Shown: positions 43,774 through 53,520, counted from the first letter of the stretch. The stretch is DNA of 64,000 nt from Deltaproteobacteria bacterium (GCA_016933965.1 JAFGTS010000029.1:17578-81577); one strand, 5' to 3'. Made by a program: numbers and translations. Notes: generated by a model not told the origin, from the sequence alone.

Positions 43774-44409
43774 TTATGTCAGAAAGCCGTGCTTTGCAAG
43801 AAATTCCCGGTCGATCCCTCTTCCCTCGGTCATGAATTTCTCGACATACTTCCCCAGTATGTCCGTTTCAATGTTCACCCGGCTGCCTGTCTTCTTGAAC
43901 CCCAGGGTCGTCTGGGCCGCCGTGTGGGGGATGATGGTAACATAAAATACCGTTTTTTCACATCGGTTCACGGTCAGGCTGATGCCGTCGACGGCGACGG
44001 AGCCTTTTGAAACGACATACCGCATCATGTCACGGTCGATTTCAAAGCCGAAGGCAAGGGAGTGTGCCGGTGCCGACCGTTCCCGTATGGTTCCCACGCA
44101 GTCCACGTGACCGAGGACGAAGTGACCGCCCAGCGGGGTGTTTGGGGTCAGCGCCCGTTCGAGGTTCACCCGCTCACCCGGTCGCATGTCGTGCAGCGTC
44201 GTCCGGGTCATCGTTTCCATCGATACGTCCGCGCCGAACCTCGTTCCGGAGATGCTCACGACCGTGAGACAGACGCCGTTTATCGATATGCTGTCACCGA
44301 TATTCGTACTTCCGAGGTCGAAGGGCGCTTCCACTTCAATGACCGCTTCCGCTCCCCGGCGGGTTATGTTCCTGACCGTTCCCAGGCCTTCGACGATTCC
44401 CGTGAACAT
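43774..44409 (-). CDS. ribE: Riboflavin synthase alpha chain
   Basis: The 211-residue protein has the two lumazine-binding repeats of riboflavin synthase ([16 protein letters not shown], and [21 protein letters not shown]). It dismutates two lumazines to riboflavin. Start ATG 44409 overlaps the nrdR stop. With ribBA and ribH it completes the riboflavin string apart from ribD. Confidence 0.95.
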   Translation of the reverse strand: MFTGIVEGLGTVRNITRRGAEAVIEVEAPFDLGSTNIGDSISINGVCLTVVSISGTRFGADVSMETMTRTTLHDMRPGERVNLERALTPNTPLGGHFVLGHVDCVGTIRERSAPAHSLAFGFEIDRDMMRYVVSKGSVAVDGISLTVNRCEKTVFYVTIIPHTAAQTTLGFKKTGSRVNIETDILGKYVEKFMTEGRGIDREFLAKHGFLT

Positions 44410-44867
44410 CACTTATCCTTGTGGAGAAAATCTTTGAGCTCGCTGATGAACTCGTTTACATCCCGGAACTCCCGGTAGACCGAGGCGAACCGGACATAGG
44501 CCACGCCGTCGATGGCATGGAGTTTCTCCATGATCTTTTCGCCGATGAAGGAGGAGGGGATCTCCTTCAGCAGCGATTCCTGGCATTCCAGCTCTATCTC
44601 GCCCACCATCTCTTCGATGACGTCCATGCTGATGGGCCGTTTTTGACAGGCCTTTTTGAGTCCCACCGTGATCTTTGACCGGTCGAAGGGTTCCCGCCGC
44701 CCGTCCTTCTTGATGACCACGGGCAGGACCTCTTCAACGTACTCGTACGTGGTGAACCGTTTGCCGCAGTTCAGGCATTCCCGTCTCCGCCTGATGGCGT
44801 CGCCGTCCTTGCTCAGGCGGGAATCTATCACCTTGTTCTCACTGTTGGAACAGAAGGGACATTTCAT
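44409..44867 (-). CDS. nrdR: Transcriptional repressor NrdR
   Basis: The 152-residue protein has the zinc ribbon [17 protein letters not shown]...[12 protein letters not shown] and an ATP-cone domain ([17 protein letters not shown]). It represses ribonucleotide reductase genes when it binds dATP. It ends in an ATGA overlap with ribE, a usual genomic position for nrdR. Confidence 0.96.
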   Translation of the reverse strand: MKCPFCSNSENKVIDSRLSKDGDAIRRRRECLNCGKRFTTYEYVEEVLPVVIKKDGRREPFDRSKITVGLKKACQKRPISMDVIEEMVGEIELECQESLLKEIPSSFIGEKIMEKLHAIDGVAYVRFASVYREFRDVNEFISELKDFLHKDK

Positions 44868-45349
44868 AGTTTCCTCACCTCGATGCCCGCTTCCGCAAGC
44901 ATTTCCCGTGCCAGTTCGTCGCTGTATCCCTCGTCGTAAATTATGCTTTTGATGCGGGCGTTTATGAGCATTTTGGTGCAGATGATGCAGGGATGGTTCG
45001 TGCAGTACAGGGTGGCACCCTCGATGATGACGCCGTGGATGGCCGCCTGGATGATGGCGTTCTGTTCCGCGTGCAGGCCGCGGCACAGTTCGTGCCGTTC
45101 GCCCGAGGGGGTCTTTGTCTGCTCGCGCAGGCAGCCCCGTTCGATGCAGTGGGTGATCCCCGAGGGGACGCCGTTGTATCCCGTCGTCAGGATACGCCGT
45201 TCCCTGACCAGAACGGCGCCGACCTTTCTCCGCAGGCAGGTAGAACGTTTTGAAACGAGCCGGGCGATGTCCATGAAGTACGTGTCCCAGTTCGGGCGCT
45301 CATCGTGAGCCTCGATGTCCGCGTGTCGGAGGTCCTTTATAATTTCCAT
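44864..45349 (-). CDS. dCMP/cytidine deaminase family protein (ComEB-like)
   Basis: Start 45349 gives 161 residues with the zinc deaminase signature HAEQNAI (catalytic Glu) and PCIICTK, plus an extra cysteine cluster (CLREQTK, CRGLHAE) of ComEB-type dCMP deaminases. It converts dCMP to dUMP for dTMP supply. The frame extends upstream but lacks similarity. It lies between glyA and nrdR, a conserved order in this phylum. Confidence 0.92.
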   Translation of the reverse strand: MEIIKDLRHADIEAHDERPNWDTYFMDIARLVSKRSTCLRRKVGAVLVRERRILTTGYNGVPSGITHCIERGCLREQTKTPSGERHELCRGLHAEQNAIIQAAIHGVIIEGATLYCTNHPCIICTKMLINARIKSIIYDEGYSDELAREMLAEAGIEVRKL

Positions 45350-45421
45350 AGATCCTCTTTTTTGACCGGTTTCCCGTAATATAGTCACCGAAGCCCGAAA
45401 AATCAAAGATCAAAAGACAAT

Positions 45422-46669
45422 TTATTGCATCCTGCTGGCATAGAGAGGGAACCGTTCACAGAGCTCCCTTACGCTACCCCGTACCCGCCCGATCAGCGAC
45501 TCGTTCTCCACGTCGTTGATGATCGACGCGATGAGCCCCGCGATGATCCGCATATCGTCTTCCTTCATGCCGCGTGTGGTGAGTGCCGGGGTCCCGAGGC
45601 GGATCCCGCTGGTGATCATGGGACTCTTCGTGTCGAAGGGGATGCCGTTCTTGTTGGTGGTGATGCCGGCACGGTCCAGGGCGGCTTCGACATCCCTGCC
45701 CGTCAGCCCCTTGTCGGTCAGGTCGATCAGCATCAGGTGGTTGTCGGTGCCTCCCGACACGAGGCGGATCCCCGCTTCCATGAGGCCATCGGCGAGGGCG
45801 GCTGCGTTTTTCACTATCTGTTTCTGATACTCCTTGAATTCAGGCTGCAGGGCTTCCTTGAAAGCGACGGCCTTGGCCGCGATGATGTGCATCAGGGGGC
45901 CTCCCTGGCTTCCCGGAAAGACGCGGCTGTTCAGCACCTTGGCATGGTCCTCCGTGCACATGATCATGCCGCCCCGGGGACCGCGGAGGGTCTTGTGAGT
46001 CGTCGTCGTGACGAATTCGCAGACGGGGACCGGCGAAGGATGAAGACCGGCGGTGACGAGGCCGGCGATATGGGCGATGTCCGCCATGATGACGGCGCCC
46101 GTCATATCGGCTATTTCCCTGAATTTTTCAAAGTCGATGGTCCGCGGATAGGCACTGGCCCCGACGACGATGAGTTTCGGCTTGTGCTTCCGGGCCTGGT
46201 CTTCCACCTCGTTGAAGTCGATCGTCTCCGTTTCCCGGTCGACCCCGTAGGCGACGATATTGTACAGACGGCCGGAAAAGTTGACGGGGCTGCCGTGGGT
46301 CAGGTGACCGCCGTGTGAAAGATTCATGCCCAGTACCGTGTCTCCCGGCGCGAGAACGGCGAAATAGACCGCCATGTTCGCCTGGGAACCGGAATGGGGC
46401 TGAACGTTCACGTGATCGGCGCCGAAAAGCTCTTTCGCCCGCTCAATGGCCAGCTCTTCGGCGATATCGACGAACTCGCATCCGCCGTAGTATCTCTTTC
46501 CCGGGTACCCCTCGGCGTACTTGTTCGTCATGATGCACCCCTGCGCTTCCAGGACCGCTTCGCTGACGAAATTTTCCGACGCGATCAGTTCCAGTTTTCC
46601 CGCTTCACGTTCCGTCTCCATGCGGATCGCGCGGGCTATCTCGGGGTCCGTTTTTTCCAGAATCGACAT
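45422..46669 (-). CDS. glyA: Serine hydroxymethyltransferase
   Basis: The 415-residue PLP enzyme has the lysine motif [14 protein letters not shown] and the start [15 protein letters not shown], with [18 protein letters not shown]. It interconverts serine and glycine with tetrahydrofolate and supplies one-carbon units. It lies between rpiB and the dCMP deaminase gene. Confidence 0.97.
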   Translation of the reverse strand: MSILEKTDPEIARAIRMETEREAGKLELIASENFVSEAVLEAQGCIMTNKYAEGYPGKRYYGGCEFVDIAEELAIERAKELFGADHVNVQPHSGSQANMAVYFAVLAPGDTVLGMNLSHGGHLTHGSPVNFSGRLYNIVAYGVDRETETIDFNEVEDQARKHKPKLIVVGASAYPRTIDFEKFREIADMTGAVIMADIAHIAGLVTAGLHPSPVPVCEFVTTTTHKTLRGPRGGMIMCTEDHAKVLNSRVFPGSQGGPLMHIIAAKAVAFKEALQPEFKEYQKQIVKNAAALADGLMEAGIRLVSGGTDNHLMLIDLTDKGLTGRDVEAALDRAGITTNKNGIPFDTKSPMITSGIRLGTPALTTRGMKEDDMRIIAGLIASIINDVENESLIGRVRGSVRELCERFPLYASRMQ

Positions 46670-46730
46670 TCTCCGTCCTCCAGGGGATATGTTCTATCCG
46701 TTCCCGGGTGCAGCTTCCTGCGAGTCCCTT

Positions 46731-47183
46731 TCAGGACCCGCCGGTCCGGGATCCGATTTCGTTGATCTTATCAAGGCGGCGCTGGTGACGACCACCCTCA
46801 AATTCCGTTTCCATCCAGACCGTTGTGATCTCACGGGCCGTTGCCGCATCAGTGCGTCTGCCGGCAAGCACCAGGATGTTCGCGTCGTTATGCATTCTGC
46901 TCATCCGGGCAGTCTCGATATCGAGGCACAACGCCGCCCGCACCCCGGAAAACCGGTTCGCCACGATGGACATGCCCACACCGGAACCGCAGACAAGGAC
47001 ACCCCGGTCACAGTCACCGGACGATACCATGCGGGCCACGGCTGCGCCGAAATCAGGGTAGTCGACGGGGTCTGCGCTCTTCGTTCCCGCGTCGACGACG
47101 GCGAACCGTCGCTCCCGGAGAAAGGAGCCGATCGCTTCTTTCAGTTCGAATCCCGCGTGGTCGGAGCCGATTGCCACCTTCAT
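46731..47183 (-). CDS. rpiB: Ribose-5-phosphate isomerase B
   Basis: The 150-residue protein begins MKVAIGSDHAGFELKE and has the catalytic cysteine loop GVLVCGSGVGMSIVANR and HNDANILVLAGR. It interconverts ribose-5-phosphate and ribulose-5-phosphate, the latter also the substrate of RibB nearby. Start 47183 is the conserved one; the longer frame overlaps fabF. Confidence 0.95.
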   Translation of the reverse strand: MKVAIGSDHAGFELKEAIGSFLRERRFAVVDAGTKSADPVDYPDFGAAVARMVSSGDCDRGVLVCGSGVGMSIVANRFSGVRAALCLDIETARMSRMHNDANILVLAGRRTDAATAREITTVWMETEFEGGRHQRRLDKINEIGSRTGGS

Positions 47184-47194
47184 CCGCGCTGTTC

Positions 47195-48445
47195 CTACTC
47201 CTCGAATTTCTTGAAAACGACCACGGAGTTGACACCGCCGAAGCCGAAGGAGTTGCTCATGGCCGCCCGGATATCCCGTTTCACGGCGCGGTGGGACGCG
47301 TAATCGAGATCGCATCCCTCGTCGGGATTATCCAGGTTTATCGTGGGCGGCACGATCCCGTCACATATCGCCCTGACCGTAAAGATGCCTTCCACTCCTC
47401 CCGCTGCGCCCAGCAGGTGCCCCGTCATCGATTTCGTCGAACTGACGGTCAGTTTCGCGCTGTGCGCGCCGAACACCTTCTTTATGGCCACCGTTTCAAA
47501 GACGTCGTTGAGCGGTGTCGATGTGCCGTGTGCGTTTATGTAATCGATCTCGTCGGGGCTCATCCCCGCGTCCCTGAGAGCGAGATCCATGCAGCGGGCC
47601 GCTCCCTCGTGTCCTTCGGGCGGGGCGGCGATGTGGTAGGCGTCGCTCGTTGAACCCGTGCCGGCCACCTCCGCATAGATGCGGGCTCCCCTGTCCAGGG
47701 CGGATTGCATGTCCTCCAGGATCAGGATGCCGCACCCTTCGCTGACGATGAATCCGTCACGTTCCCGGTCGAAGGGACGGCTTGCCTTTGCCGGTTCGTC
47801 ATTTCGCGTCGAAATGGCCCGCATGGCATTGAACCCTGCTATCGTAAGAGGGCAGACGGCCGCTTCCGATCCCCCGGCGATCATGGCGTCGGCGTATCCG
47901 TCGGCGATCAGATTGAAGGAGTCCGATATGGCGCTGTTGCCGGAGGCGCAGGCCGTGACGACACAGTTGATCGGTCCCTTCGCGCCGAACCTGATCGAAA
48001 CATTGCCCGAAGCGAGGTTCGCCAGAACGGCCGGTATGGCAAAGGGAGATATCTTCCGCGGGCCTTCCTTGACCAGCGTCTCCTTTTCCCGCTCCATGGT
48101 GGCGAGCCCTCCGATGGCCGAGCCGATGATAACGCCGGTCCTTTCGGCGTTTCCGGCATCGATCGTAAACCGGGCGTCCTCGAGGGCCATCGCTGTTGAT
48201 GCCAGGGAATAGATGATGAAATCGTCGAGCCGCCGGCATTCCTTGGCGCTGATGAATGCCGCCGGGTCGAAACGGCGCACCTCACCGGCGATCGCCGTCT
48301 TGTGCGCGCTCGCGTCGAATTTCGTGATCCGCTCTATTCCGGATTCACCGGCGCAGGCTTTTCCCCAGCTTTCCTCGACGGTATTGCCCAGTGGGTTCAC
48401 CGTTCCGAGGCCTGTTACGACAACTCTCCTTCGATTGGGATTCAT
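47195..48445 (-). CDS. fabF: 3-oxoacyl-ACP synthase II
   Basis: The 416-residue condensing enzyme has the Cys-His-His triad: Cys in VTACASGN, His in NAHGTSTPLND, His in SMTGHLLGAAG. It elongates acyl-ACP with malonyl-ACP. It follows acpP by three bases. Confidence 0.97.
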   Translation of the reverse strand: MNPNRRRVVVTGLGTVNPLGNTVEESWGKACAGESGIERITKFDASAHKTAIAGEVRRFDPAAFISAKECRRLDDFIIYSLASTAMALEDARFTIDAGNAERTGVIIGSAIGGLATMEREKETLVKEGPRKISPFAIPAVLANLASGNVSIRFGAKGPINCVVTACASGNSAISDSFNLIADGYADAMIAGGSEAAVCPLTIAGFNAMRAISTRNDEPAKASRPFDRERDGFIVSEGCGILILEDMQSALDRGARIYAEVAGTGSTSDAYHIAAPPEGHEGAARCMDLALRDAGMSPDEIDYINAHGTSTPLNDVFETVAIKKVFGAHSAKLTVSSTKSMTGHLLGAAGGVEGIFTVRAICDGIVPPTINLDNPDEGCDLDYASHRAVKRDIRAAMSNSFGFGGVNSVVVFKKFEE

Positions 48446-48448
48446 GCC

Positions 48449-48688
48449 TTACCCCAGCCTTTGCTTGATGTATTCGATGACGTCCCCGATGGTCACGATC
48501 TTGACGAGGTCCTCATCGGGGATCTCGATGCCGAACTCGTCCTCCAGGGCCATCAGAAGTTCGACGATGTCAAGGGAATCCGCCCCGAGGTCATCTATGA
48601 ACGCCGCGTCAAGCCGGCATTCCTCCTCGGAGAGGTTCAACTGCTCCATGACTGCTTCCTTTACCCTCTTTTCAATGTCAACGGTCAT
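48449..48688 (-). CDS. acpP: Acyl carrier protein
   Basis: The 79-residue acidic helical protein has the phosphopantetheine site Ser38 in LGADSLD. It carries the growing acyl chain in fatty acid synthesis. It lies between fabG and fabF, as usual. Confidence 0.97.
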   Translation of the reverse strand: MTVDIEKRVKEAVMEQLNLSEEECRLDAAFIDDLGADSLDIVELLMALEDEFGIEIPDEDLVKIVTIGDVIEYIKQRLG

Positions 48689-48740
48689 TTACTCACTCCT
48701 CCTCATGTTCGCTCACTACTGTCGGATCTTCCGTTCTTTC

Positions 48741-49508
48741 TTACATGTACAGGCCGCCGTTCACGTGTATCACCTGGCCCGTTATATAGTCCGCGGCGGG
48801 TGATACGAGAAAGGCGACGGTCCCGGCGACGTCCTCGGGCGTCCCCATCCTCTTCAGGGGTATCATCTCCAGGAGTTGCGCGCGGTTCATCTCGCCGATG
48901 CCGGCGGTCATGTCCGTTTCAGTGAATCCCGGCGCCACGGCGTTGACACAGATGTTCCGGGACCCGAATTCCCGGGCGAGGGACCGGGTGAAACCGATGA
49001 GAGCGGCCTTGGTGGCCGCGTAACAGGCCTGACCAGGGTTCCCCGCCTCGGCGACGATGGAGGTCATATTGATGATTCGCCCCCACCGCTGTTTCAGCAT
49101 GGAGCGGATCGCGCCGCGGGAACAGTTGAACACCCCCTTCAGGTTGGTGTCCACCACGGGGTTCCAGTCGTCCTCCTTCATCCGCAGGAAAATGCCGTCG
49201 AGGGTGATGCCGGCGTTGTTCACCAGAATATCAATGCTCCCCCGCTCTTGAACGATGTGTTCGATGGCCTTCGCAACGGCGTCGGCGTCAGCGACATCGA
49301 ATCGCAGGCACTCTCCGTGACCGCCTTTCTCCTGAATGAGGGCCAGCGTTTCGCGGGCCGCCTCCTCATTCCTCACATAATTGACGTAGGTGAAGATGCC
49401 TGTTTCGGCCAGTCTGACGGCAATGGCCCTGCCGATCCCTCTCGATGCTCCCGTTACCAGGGCTGTTTTTCCTTCGATTCGGTCCATCGCACCGTAGTAT
49501 GTTGTCAT
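48741..49508 (-). CDS. fabG: 3-oxoacyl-ACP reductase
   Basis: The 255-residue SDR has TGASRGIGRAIA, NNAGIT, the catalytic Ser-Tyr-Lys (MTSIVAEAGNPGQACYAATK) and the ending ITGQVIHVNGGLYM, all of the FabG type. It reduces 3-oxoacyl-ACP with NADPH. Its start overlaps the fabD stop by four bases. Confidence 0.95.
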   Translation of the reverse strand: MTTYYGAMDRIEGKTALVTGASRGIGRAIAVRLAETGIFTYVNYVRNEEAARETLALIQEKGGHGECLRFDVADADAVAKAIEHIVQERGSIDILVNNAGITLDGIFLRMKEDDWNPVVDTNLKGVFNCSRGAIRSMLKQRWGRIINMTSIVAEAGNPGQACYAATKAALIGFTRSLAREFGSRNICVNAVAPGFTETDMTAGIGEMNRAQLLEMIPLKRMGTPEDVAGTVAFLVSPAADYITGQVIHVNGGLYM

Positions 49509-50455
49509 GTCCGGTCTGCCAGGCAGGCCGCTGTTTCGGCCAGCGACGCCGCGTCCTCGACGTGCAGGACCCTGATATCGCCCTTTATCCGCCTGATCAG
49601 GCCCGAAAGAACCTGTTTCGGTCCGATTTCAACGATGGTACTGATACCCATCGCCGCCGTCATGCGCTCTATCGTTTCCTGCCATCGGACCGGCTCATAG
49701 AGCTGTCTTGTCAGAAAATCGATCGTCCTGTCCGCTGAATGGGTCTGGGCCGGGTCGCAATTCGGGATCACCGGGACGCTGCAATCCCCTATGCCGACGG
49801 TTTCAATGTCCCTTTTCAGCCTGTCCGCCGCCCCTTTCATCAGGCTGCAATGGGAGGGGATGCTCACGGGGAGGATGACGCTTCGTCTGCCACCCGCCTC
49901 TTTCAGTTTCTCCAGGGCTGTTTCGACGGCTTTATGATGACCGGAGATAACGTTCTGGTTGGGACTGTTCATGTTGGCCAGTTCCACCACGAAGCCTTCC
50001 GCTGCCGTCTCCCGGCAGATCCGTTCGACCGTCTCCGCGTCGAGGCCCATGACGGCGGCCATCGCTCCCACCCCGGCCGGAACAGCTTCCTGCTGGTGGG
50101 TGGCCCGGGCCCGGACCAGTTTTACCGCGTCGGTGAATTCCATGGCACCCGCCGCCTGGAGGGCGCTGTACTCACCAAGACTGTGCCCCGCCATGGCGAC
50201 CGGGTTCAATCCCGTTTCCCGCGCGAGGACGGCGAAGGCGGCGACGCTCATTGTGAATATGGCCACCTGGGTATTGACCGTCGCGTCCAGGGCTTCGGAA
50301 GGACCCTCAAAACAGAGACGTGCCACATCCTCGCCGAGGGCGTCACCGGCGGCTTCAAAGATGTTGCGTACCTCACCGTATGCCGCGTGCAGCTCCCGCC
50401 CCATGCCGACATACTGGGATCCCTGGCCCGGAAAAACGGCTCCCACGGAGGTCAT
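49505..50455 (-). CDS. fabD: Malonyl-CoA:ACP transacylase
   Basis: The 316-residue protein has FPGQGSQYVGMG, the nucleophile Ser in AGHSLGEYSAL and the His in IPSHCSLM. It loads malonate from CoA to ACP. Genes plsX and fabH, which usually lie between rpmF and fabD, are absent; only 37 bases separate fabD from rpmF. Confidence 0.95.
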   Translation of the reverse strand: MTSVGAVFPGQGSQYVGMGRELHAAYGEVRNIFEAAGDALGEDVARLCFEGPSEALDATVNTQVAIFTMSVAAFAVLARETGLNPVAMAGHSLGEYSALQAAGAMEFTDAVKLVRARATHQQEAVPAGVGAMAAVMGLDAETVERICRETAAEGFVVELANMNSPNQNVISGHHKAVETALEKLKEAGGRRSVILPVSIPSHCSLMKGAADRLKRDIETVGIGDCSVPVIPNCDPAQTHSADRTIDFLTRQLYEPVRWQETIERMTAAMGISTIVEIGPKQVLSGLIRRIKGDIRVLHVEDAASLAETAACLADRT

Positions 50456-50492
50456 GCGATCACTCCCTTCTCACGGCGGCGGCACGGGGTGC

Positions 50493-50669
50493 CTATTCCG
50501 TGGGAATCACCTCACGGCCCTTGTAGGTGCCGCAGTTCAAGCATGCCCTGTGTGGCAGCTTCGGCTCGTTGCACTGGGGGCAGATGGATGTCGCCGGTGC
50601 CTTGAGCGCGTCGTGGGACCGCCGCTTGTTCCTGCGCGTCCGTGAATGTCTGTGGGTTGGATTTGCCAT
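50493..50669 (-). CDS. rpmF: 50S ribosomal protein L32
   Basis: The 58-residue basic protein starts MANPTHRHSRTRRNKRRSHD and has the zinc cysteines CPQC and CLNC, followed by YKGREVI. It is below the usual size cut-off for gene callers. It lies six bases after the DUF177 gene, the conserved yceD-rpmF pair. Confidence 0.95.
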   Translation of the reverse strand: MANPTHRHSRTRRNKRRSHDALKAPATSICPQCNEPKLPHRACLNCGTYKGREVIPTE

Positions 50670-50675
50670 ATGGTG

Positions 50676-51230
50676 TCACCCCCTTTTCTTTTTCACCTGA
50701 AAATCTTTCAAAACGGCGAAAGGACTCGTCTCGTCCGTCCTCTCGCACGTGCATTCCTTCTCATTCAGATTGACCCCGCATCGGGGGCATATTCCCCTGC
50801 ACGACTCCATGCAGAGCGGTTTTACCGGTACGTTCAGGATGATCTGTTCCGCCACCAGGTCGGACAGGTCTATCGTTTCATCCCGGTATACCCCGAAATC
50901 GAGGTCGTCGGCGGTCAGCTCTTTTTCCGCTTCCGTTTCATGCCCGTCTTCCGTGCTCTCTGCCGGGACAAGCACGTATTTGAAGCGCAACCGCTCCACA
51001 TCGTCAAACCGTTTCAAACACCGGCAGCACTCGAACTCCATATCGGCCGTTATGGTCCCTTCGACGACGACGTTCTTCAGTGTTTTCACCGCGCGACAGT
51101 CAACATGTATTTCCTTGACCCGGAAATCCTGCCGGTTCTCCTCGGGAATCTTGGCATGCAGCCAGTCACCCGCTTTCGTAAACCGGATCGATGCTCCCCC
51201 GGCGGGTATTTTCGTCGTCTTGATCAGCAA
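50676..51230 (-). CDS. yceD: DUF177/YceD family protein
   Basis: The 184-residue protein has the YceD cysteine signature: CCRCLKRF in the middle, and CMESCRGICPRCGVNLN near the end. The family is linked to ribosome/23S rRNA biogenesis and is nearly always upstream of rpmF, as here. The start codon is TTG at 51230. A candidate promoter lies 42-68 bases upstream. Confidence 0.9.
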   Translation of the reverse strand: MLIKTTKIPAGGASIRFTKAGDWLHAKIPEENRQDFRVKEIHVDCRAVKTLKNVVVEGTITADMEFECCRCLKRFDDVERLRFKYVLVPAESTEDGHETEAEKELTADDLDFGVYRDETIDLSDLVAEQIILNVPVKPLCMESCRGICPRCGVNLNEKECTCERTDETSPFAVLKDFQVKKKRG

Positions 51231-51542
51231 GGCCTGTCCCGCTTCTGCCGGTTTTGAATAAAGGATGTGAGATAATTACAAATTCATTTCCATGTCAAGA
51301 ACTTTTTATGATTCCACGGGTGAATAAGCGGAAATCGCCCTGTGTGAAGCAATTCCCATACCACAAAATCTTGTCTATGAATATTCAGTATTTACTTCCG
51401 GAGATGGGGGAACGTCCCGGTGTTTCCCGGCGGCAGAGGTGTTGCAAAAAAGACACACTCTCCGGAGGCTGCGCCGGTTCCGCGGCATACCTTGCTTCCA
51501 CCGGCCTTCGGCGGGTTCGAACGACCCTGCTGCTTTTTGAGC
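51231..51542. other. Intergenic region upstream of yceD
   Basis: The 312 bases between cbiO and yceD (both minus strand) contain the yceD promoter candidate near 51272-51298. The rest shows no gene or RNA I can support. The short plus-strand frames here have no ribosome sites. Confidence 0.5.
51272..51298 (-). promoter_or_regulatory. Candidate promoter of the yceD-rpmF-fab operon
   Basis: On the minus strand a perfect TTGACA (plus 51293-51298) is followed after 15 bases by AATTAT (plus 51272-51277). The spacer is short but the boxes and position fit transcription of yceD and the genes after it. Confidence 0.5.
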
Positions 51543-52274
51543 TCAATGATCGTGTTCATGGGGAATATCACCGGACCGGTGGATATGGACGTGCGCGTGG
51601 GGAACGAGGGCTTCGCCGGGGGAAAGGGCTCCTTCCTTTAATATGTAGACCTTGTCGGCGACCTTGGCCAGGAAGTCAAGATTGTGAGATATGGTCACCC
51701 GTGAATGCTCGAGGGCAAGCAGGGCCGAAACCAGCTTTTCCTCGGCCGCTTCGTCGAGACCGTTCGTTGGTTCATCTAGGAGCAGGATCTCCGGTTCCAT
51801 GGCAAGGACCCCCGCCAGGGAGACCAGCGTCTTCTCTCCGCCCGAGAGCCGGTAGGTGACGCGGTCCTCGAACGCTGAAAGCCCCAGGCTCGCGAGTGTT
51901 TCCCGGGCCTTTGCCGCCGCCTCCTCGGGGGATTTCCCCAGGTTCAGGGGCCCGAAGGCCACATCTTCAAGAACGGTGGGGCTGAAAAGCTGATCGTCGG
52001 CGTCCTGAAAGAGGAGGCCGATCCTTCTCCGCGCCTCTGCGAAATCCTTTTCCTTCTCCACCCGTTTTCCAAAAAGCTCTATTGTTCCCCCGCCGGGTTG
52101 CAGAAGCCCCATGATGAGGGAAAAGAGGGTCGTCTTGCCGCTTCCCGTGGAACCGACGATGCCGACCCGCTCGCCACGGTGAAGCCGGAAGGAGCACCGG
52201 TCGAGGACCGGCCTGCCTCCCCGGTAGGAAAAGGAAATATCCCTGAGGTCGATGATCACGGAATTCTGTTCCAT
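51543..52274 (-). CDS. cbiO: ECF/CbiO-type ABC transporter ATPase with His-rich tail
   Basis: The 243-residue ATPase has Walker A GSTGSGKTT, signature RLSGGEKTLVSL, Walker B ILLLDEPTNGLD and the H-loop TISHN. The last 18 residues, HAHVHIHRSGDIPHEHDH, are rich in histidine, which suggests cobalt or nickel handling. It energises an energy-coupling-factor importer with the membrane protein encoded by the overlapping upstream gene. No CbiM/NikM or other substrate-binding subunit is next to it. Confidence 0.88.
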   Translation of the reverse strand: MEQNSVIIDLRDISFSYRGGRPVLDRCSFRLHRGERVGIVGSTGSGKTTLFSLIMGLLQPGGGTIELFGKRVEKEKDFAEARRRIGLLFQDADDQLFSPTVLEDVAFGPLNLGKSPEEAAAKARETLASLGLSAFEDRVTYRLSGGEKTLVSLAGVLAMEPEILLLDEPTNGLDEAAEEKLVSALLALEHSRVTISHNLDFLAKVADKVYILKEGALSPGEALVPHAHVHIHRSGDIPHEHDH

Positions 52275-53014
52275 TGCAGAATGACCAGTAGCAGCACGGC
52301 GGCTATCATGGCCGCGAAATACAGCATGTCCCTGCCGCCGATGGAATACCGGCAGAGGCTGTGGTACCTGCCGCTGAACCCGCGGCAGAGCATGGCCTGG
52401 TGGATGCGTTCGGCCCGGTCATAGCTGCGGGCAAGGAGCATCCCCACCAGGTAGGCGTAGCTCCGGTAGGTATGGACTGTCGTGTCCGGTCTGAATCCCC
52501 TGATCTTCATGGCGTTCGTCAGTTTCACGTATTCCCGGAAAATGACGTGGATGTACCGGTAGGTGAACACCATGAGGTTGGTCAGTTTCCCGGGAACATG
52601 CAGTTGATCGAGGGCGTACCCGATGGCGAAGACCGGCGTGGTGCCGAGGGCGGCGATGGTGATAATGAGTATGGCATTGCATTTCAGGGTGATCCGCAGG
52701 GCGTGCATGAGTCCCTCGGTGGAAAGAACGAGGGGGCCGATCGAGAACAGGGAGGTGCCGTCATAGGTAAAGGGCAGGATGATCCAGATAAAGAAGATCA
52801 GGCCGTTGGCGAAGAAAAGGCGGGCGAGGAACGGCTTGACCGGAAGCCGCGCCTGAACGGCCGGGACCAGGGAAATGACCAGGGCGGCAACGAGGGTTTC
52901 CAGCCCGTTGGAAAGGGCCACCACCACGGAAAAGGCAACGGTCCCGATTATCTTCACCCGGGGATCGATATGGTGGATCGGCGATTCCCCTGTGACAAAT
53001 TCTTCACCGAGCAT
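52256..53014 (-). CDS. cbiQ: ECF transporter membrane component, CbiQ/EcfT type
   Basis: The 252-residue membrane protein starts GEEFVTGESPIHHIDPRVKI and has the two coupling motifs of the family, with ARS in MLLARSYDRAERIHQAM and a later CRGFSGRY. It has about five to six helices. It links the substrate-binding subunit to CbiO. It overlaps cbiO by 19 bases. Confidence 0.88.
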   Translation of the reverse strand: MLGEEFVTGESPIHHIDPRVKIIGTVAFSVVVALSNGLETLVAALVISLVPAVQARLPVKPFLARLFFANGLIFFIWIILPFTYDGTSLFSIGPLVLSTEGLMHALRITLKCNAILIITIAALGTTPVFAIGYALDQLHVPGKLTNLMVFTYRYIHVIFREYVKLTNAMKIRGFRPDTTVHTYRSYAYLVGMLLARSYDRAERIHQAMLCRGFSGRYHSLCRYSIGGRDMLYFAAMIAAVLLLVILQWNRIP

Positions 53015-53057
53015 GGCGGTTCATTCTCCTGTCCGTATTGAACCTTCACAAAAAGTA

Positions 53058-53100
53058 ATGGGGTCAGGTCTTGCAATATCACATTCCACTCAGAATCTGC
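53058..53100. repeat. Possible dispersed-repeat remnant (GGGGTCAGGTCTTGCAATATCACAT type)
   Basis: The string starting AATGGGGTCAGGTCTTGC resembles sequence I recall next to REP-associated (Y1) transposase genes in related phyla. No transposase is present here and no second copy occurs in the window, so it would be an isolated remnant. Recognition is from memory only. Confidence 0.3.
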
Positions 53101-53118
53101 CCCTCCCCATGTGGAATC

Positions 53119-53508
53119 TTATAAAAATTCTATTGTTTTCGTCGCTGATTTTACTATATAGATCCTCTCGTTGTTTCCCTTCAAGTCTGCAGGCGTTACG
53201 ATGAAACCCTGTCGTTCGGAAGAGTACCCTAAGGTAAAGCCAATTATTTCTTCGCCATCAAAAAATGTAATCTTGATCTTTCTTCCTCCACCAACGACGG
53301 TATCAGTATAACTTTTCTTATGTTCTCTGTTTCCTTCAAAATCCTTTACAAAAAATACAGCCTTCAAATCTTCGATCTGCATTTCTTTTACTGCTGTTCC
53401 ATCCAGTGGTTCGACATGGAATGTGCTTTTATTCGGAAAGAAATCAACTGTTTGACCTTTCAGAATAGAACCATCCTTATATCTCGCGACGATCTTGTTT
53501 TTTTTCAT
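53119..53508 (-). CDS. Hypothetical protein, DUF6982-like
   Basis: Start 53508 (GGAG seven bases upstream) gives 129 residues, mostly beta strand. It begins MKKNKIVARYKDGSILKGQTVDFFPNKS, a small barrel-like pattern seen in an uncharacterised domain (which I believe is DUF6982) often near PilZ or secretion proteins. The gene is more AT-rich than its neighbours. Function unknown. Confidence 0.6.
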   Translation of the reverse strand: MKKNKIVARYKDGSILKGQTVDFFPNKSTFHVEPLDGTAVKEMQIEDLKAVFFVKDFEGNREHKKSYTDTVVGGGRKIKITFFDGEEIIGFTLGYSSERQGFIVTPADLKGNNERIYIVKSATKTIEFL

Positions 53509-53520
53509 ATCTTTCTCCAA

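Noticed and set aside
42253..44010. 585-residue open frame on the plus strand
   Set aside because: It spans antisense to ribH, ribBA and ribE, all of which are certain genes.
51514..51522. GGTTCGAAC, which looks like a tRNA T-loop
   Set aside because: The flanks do not form a T-stem on either strand, and no acceptor stem, D-arm or anticodon arm could be built around it.
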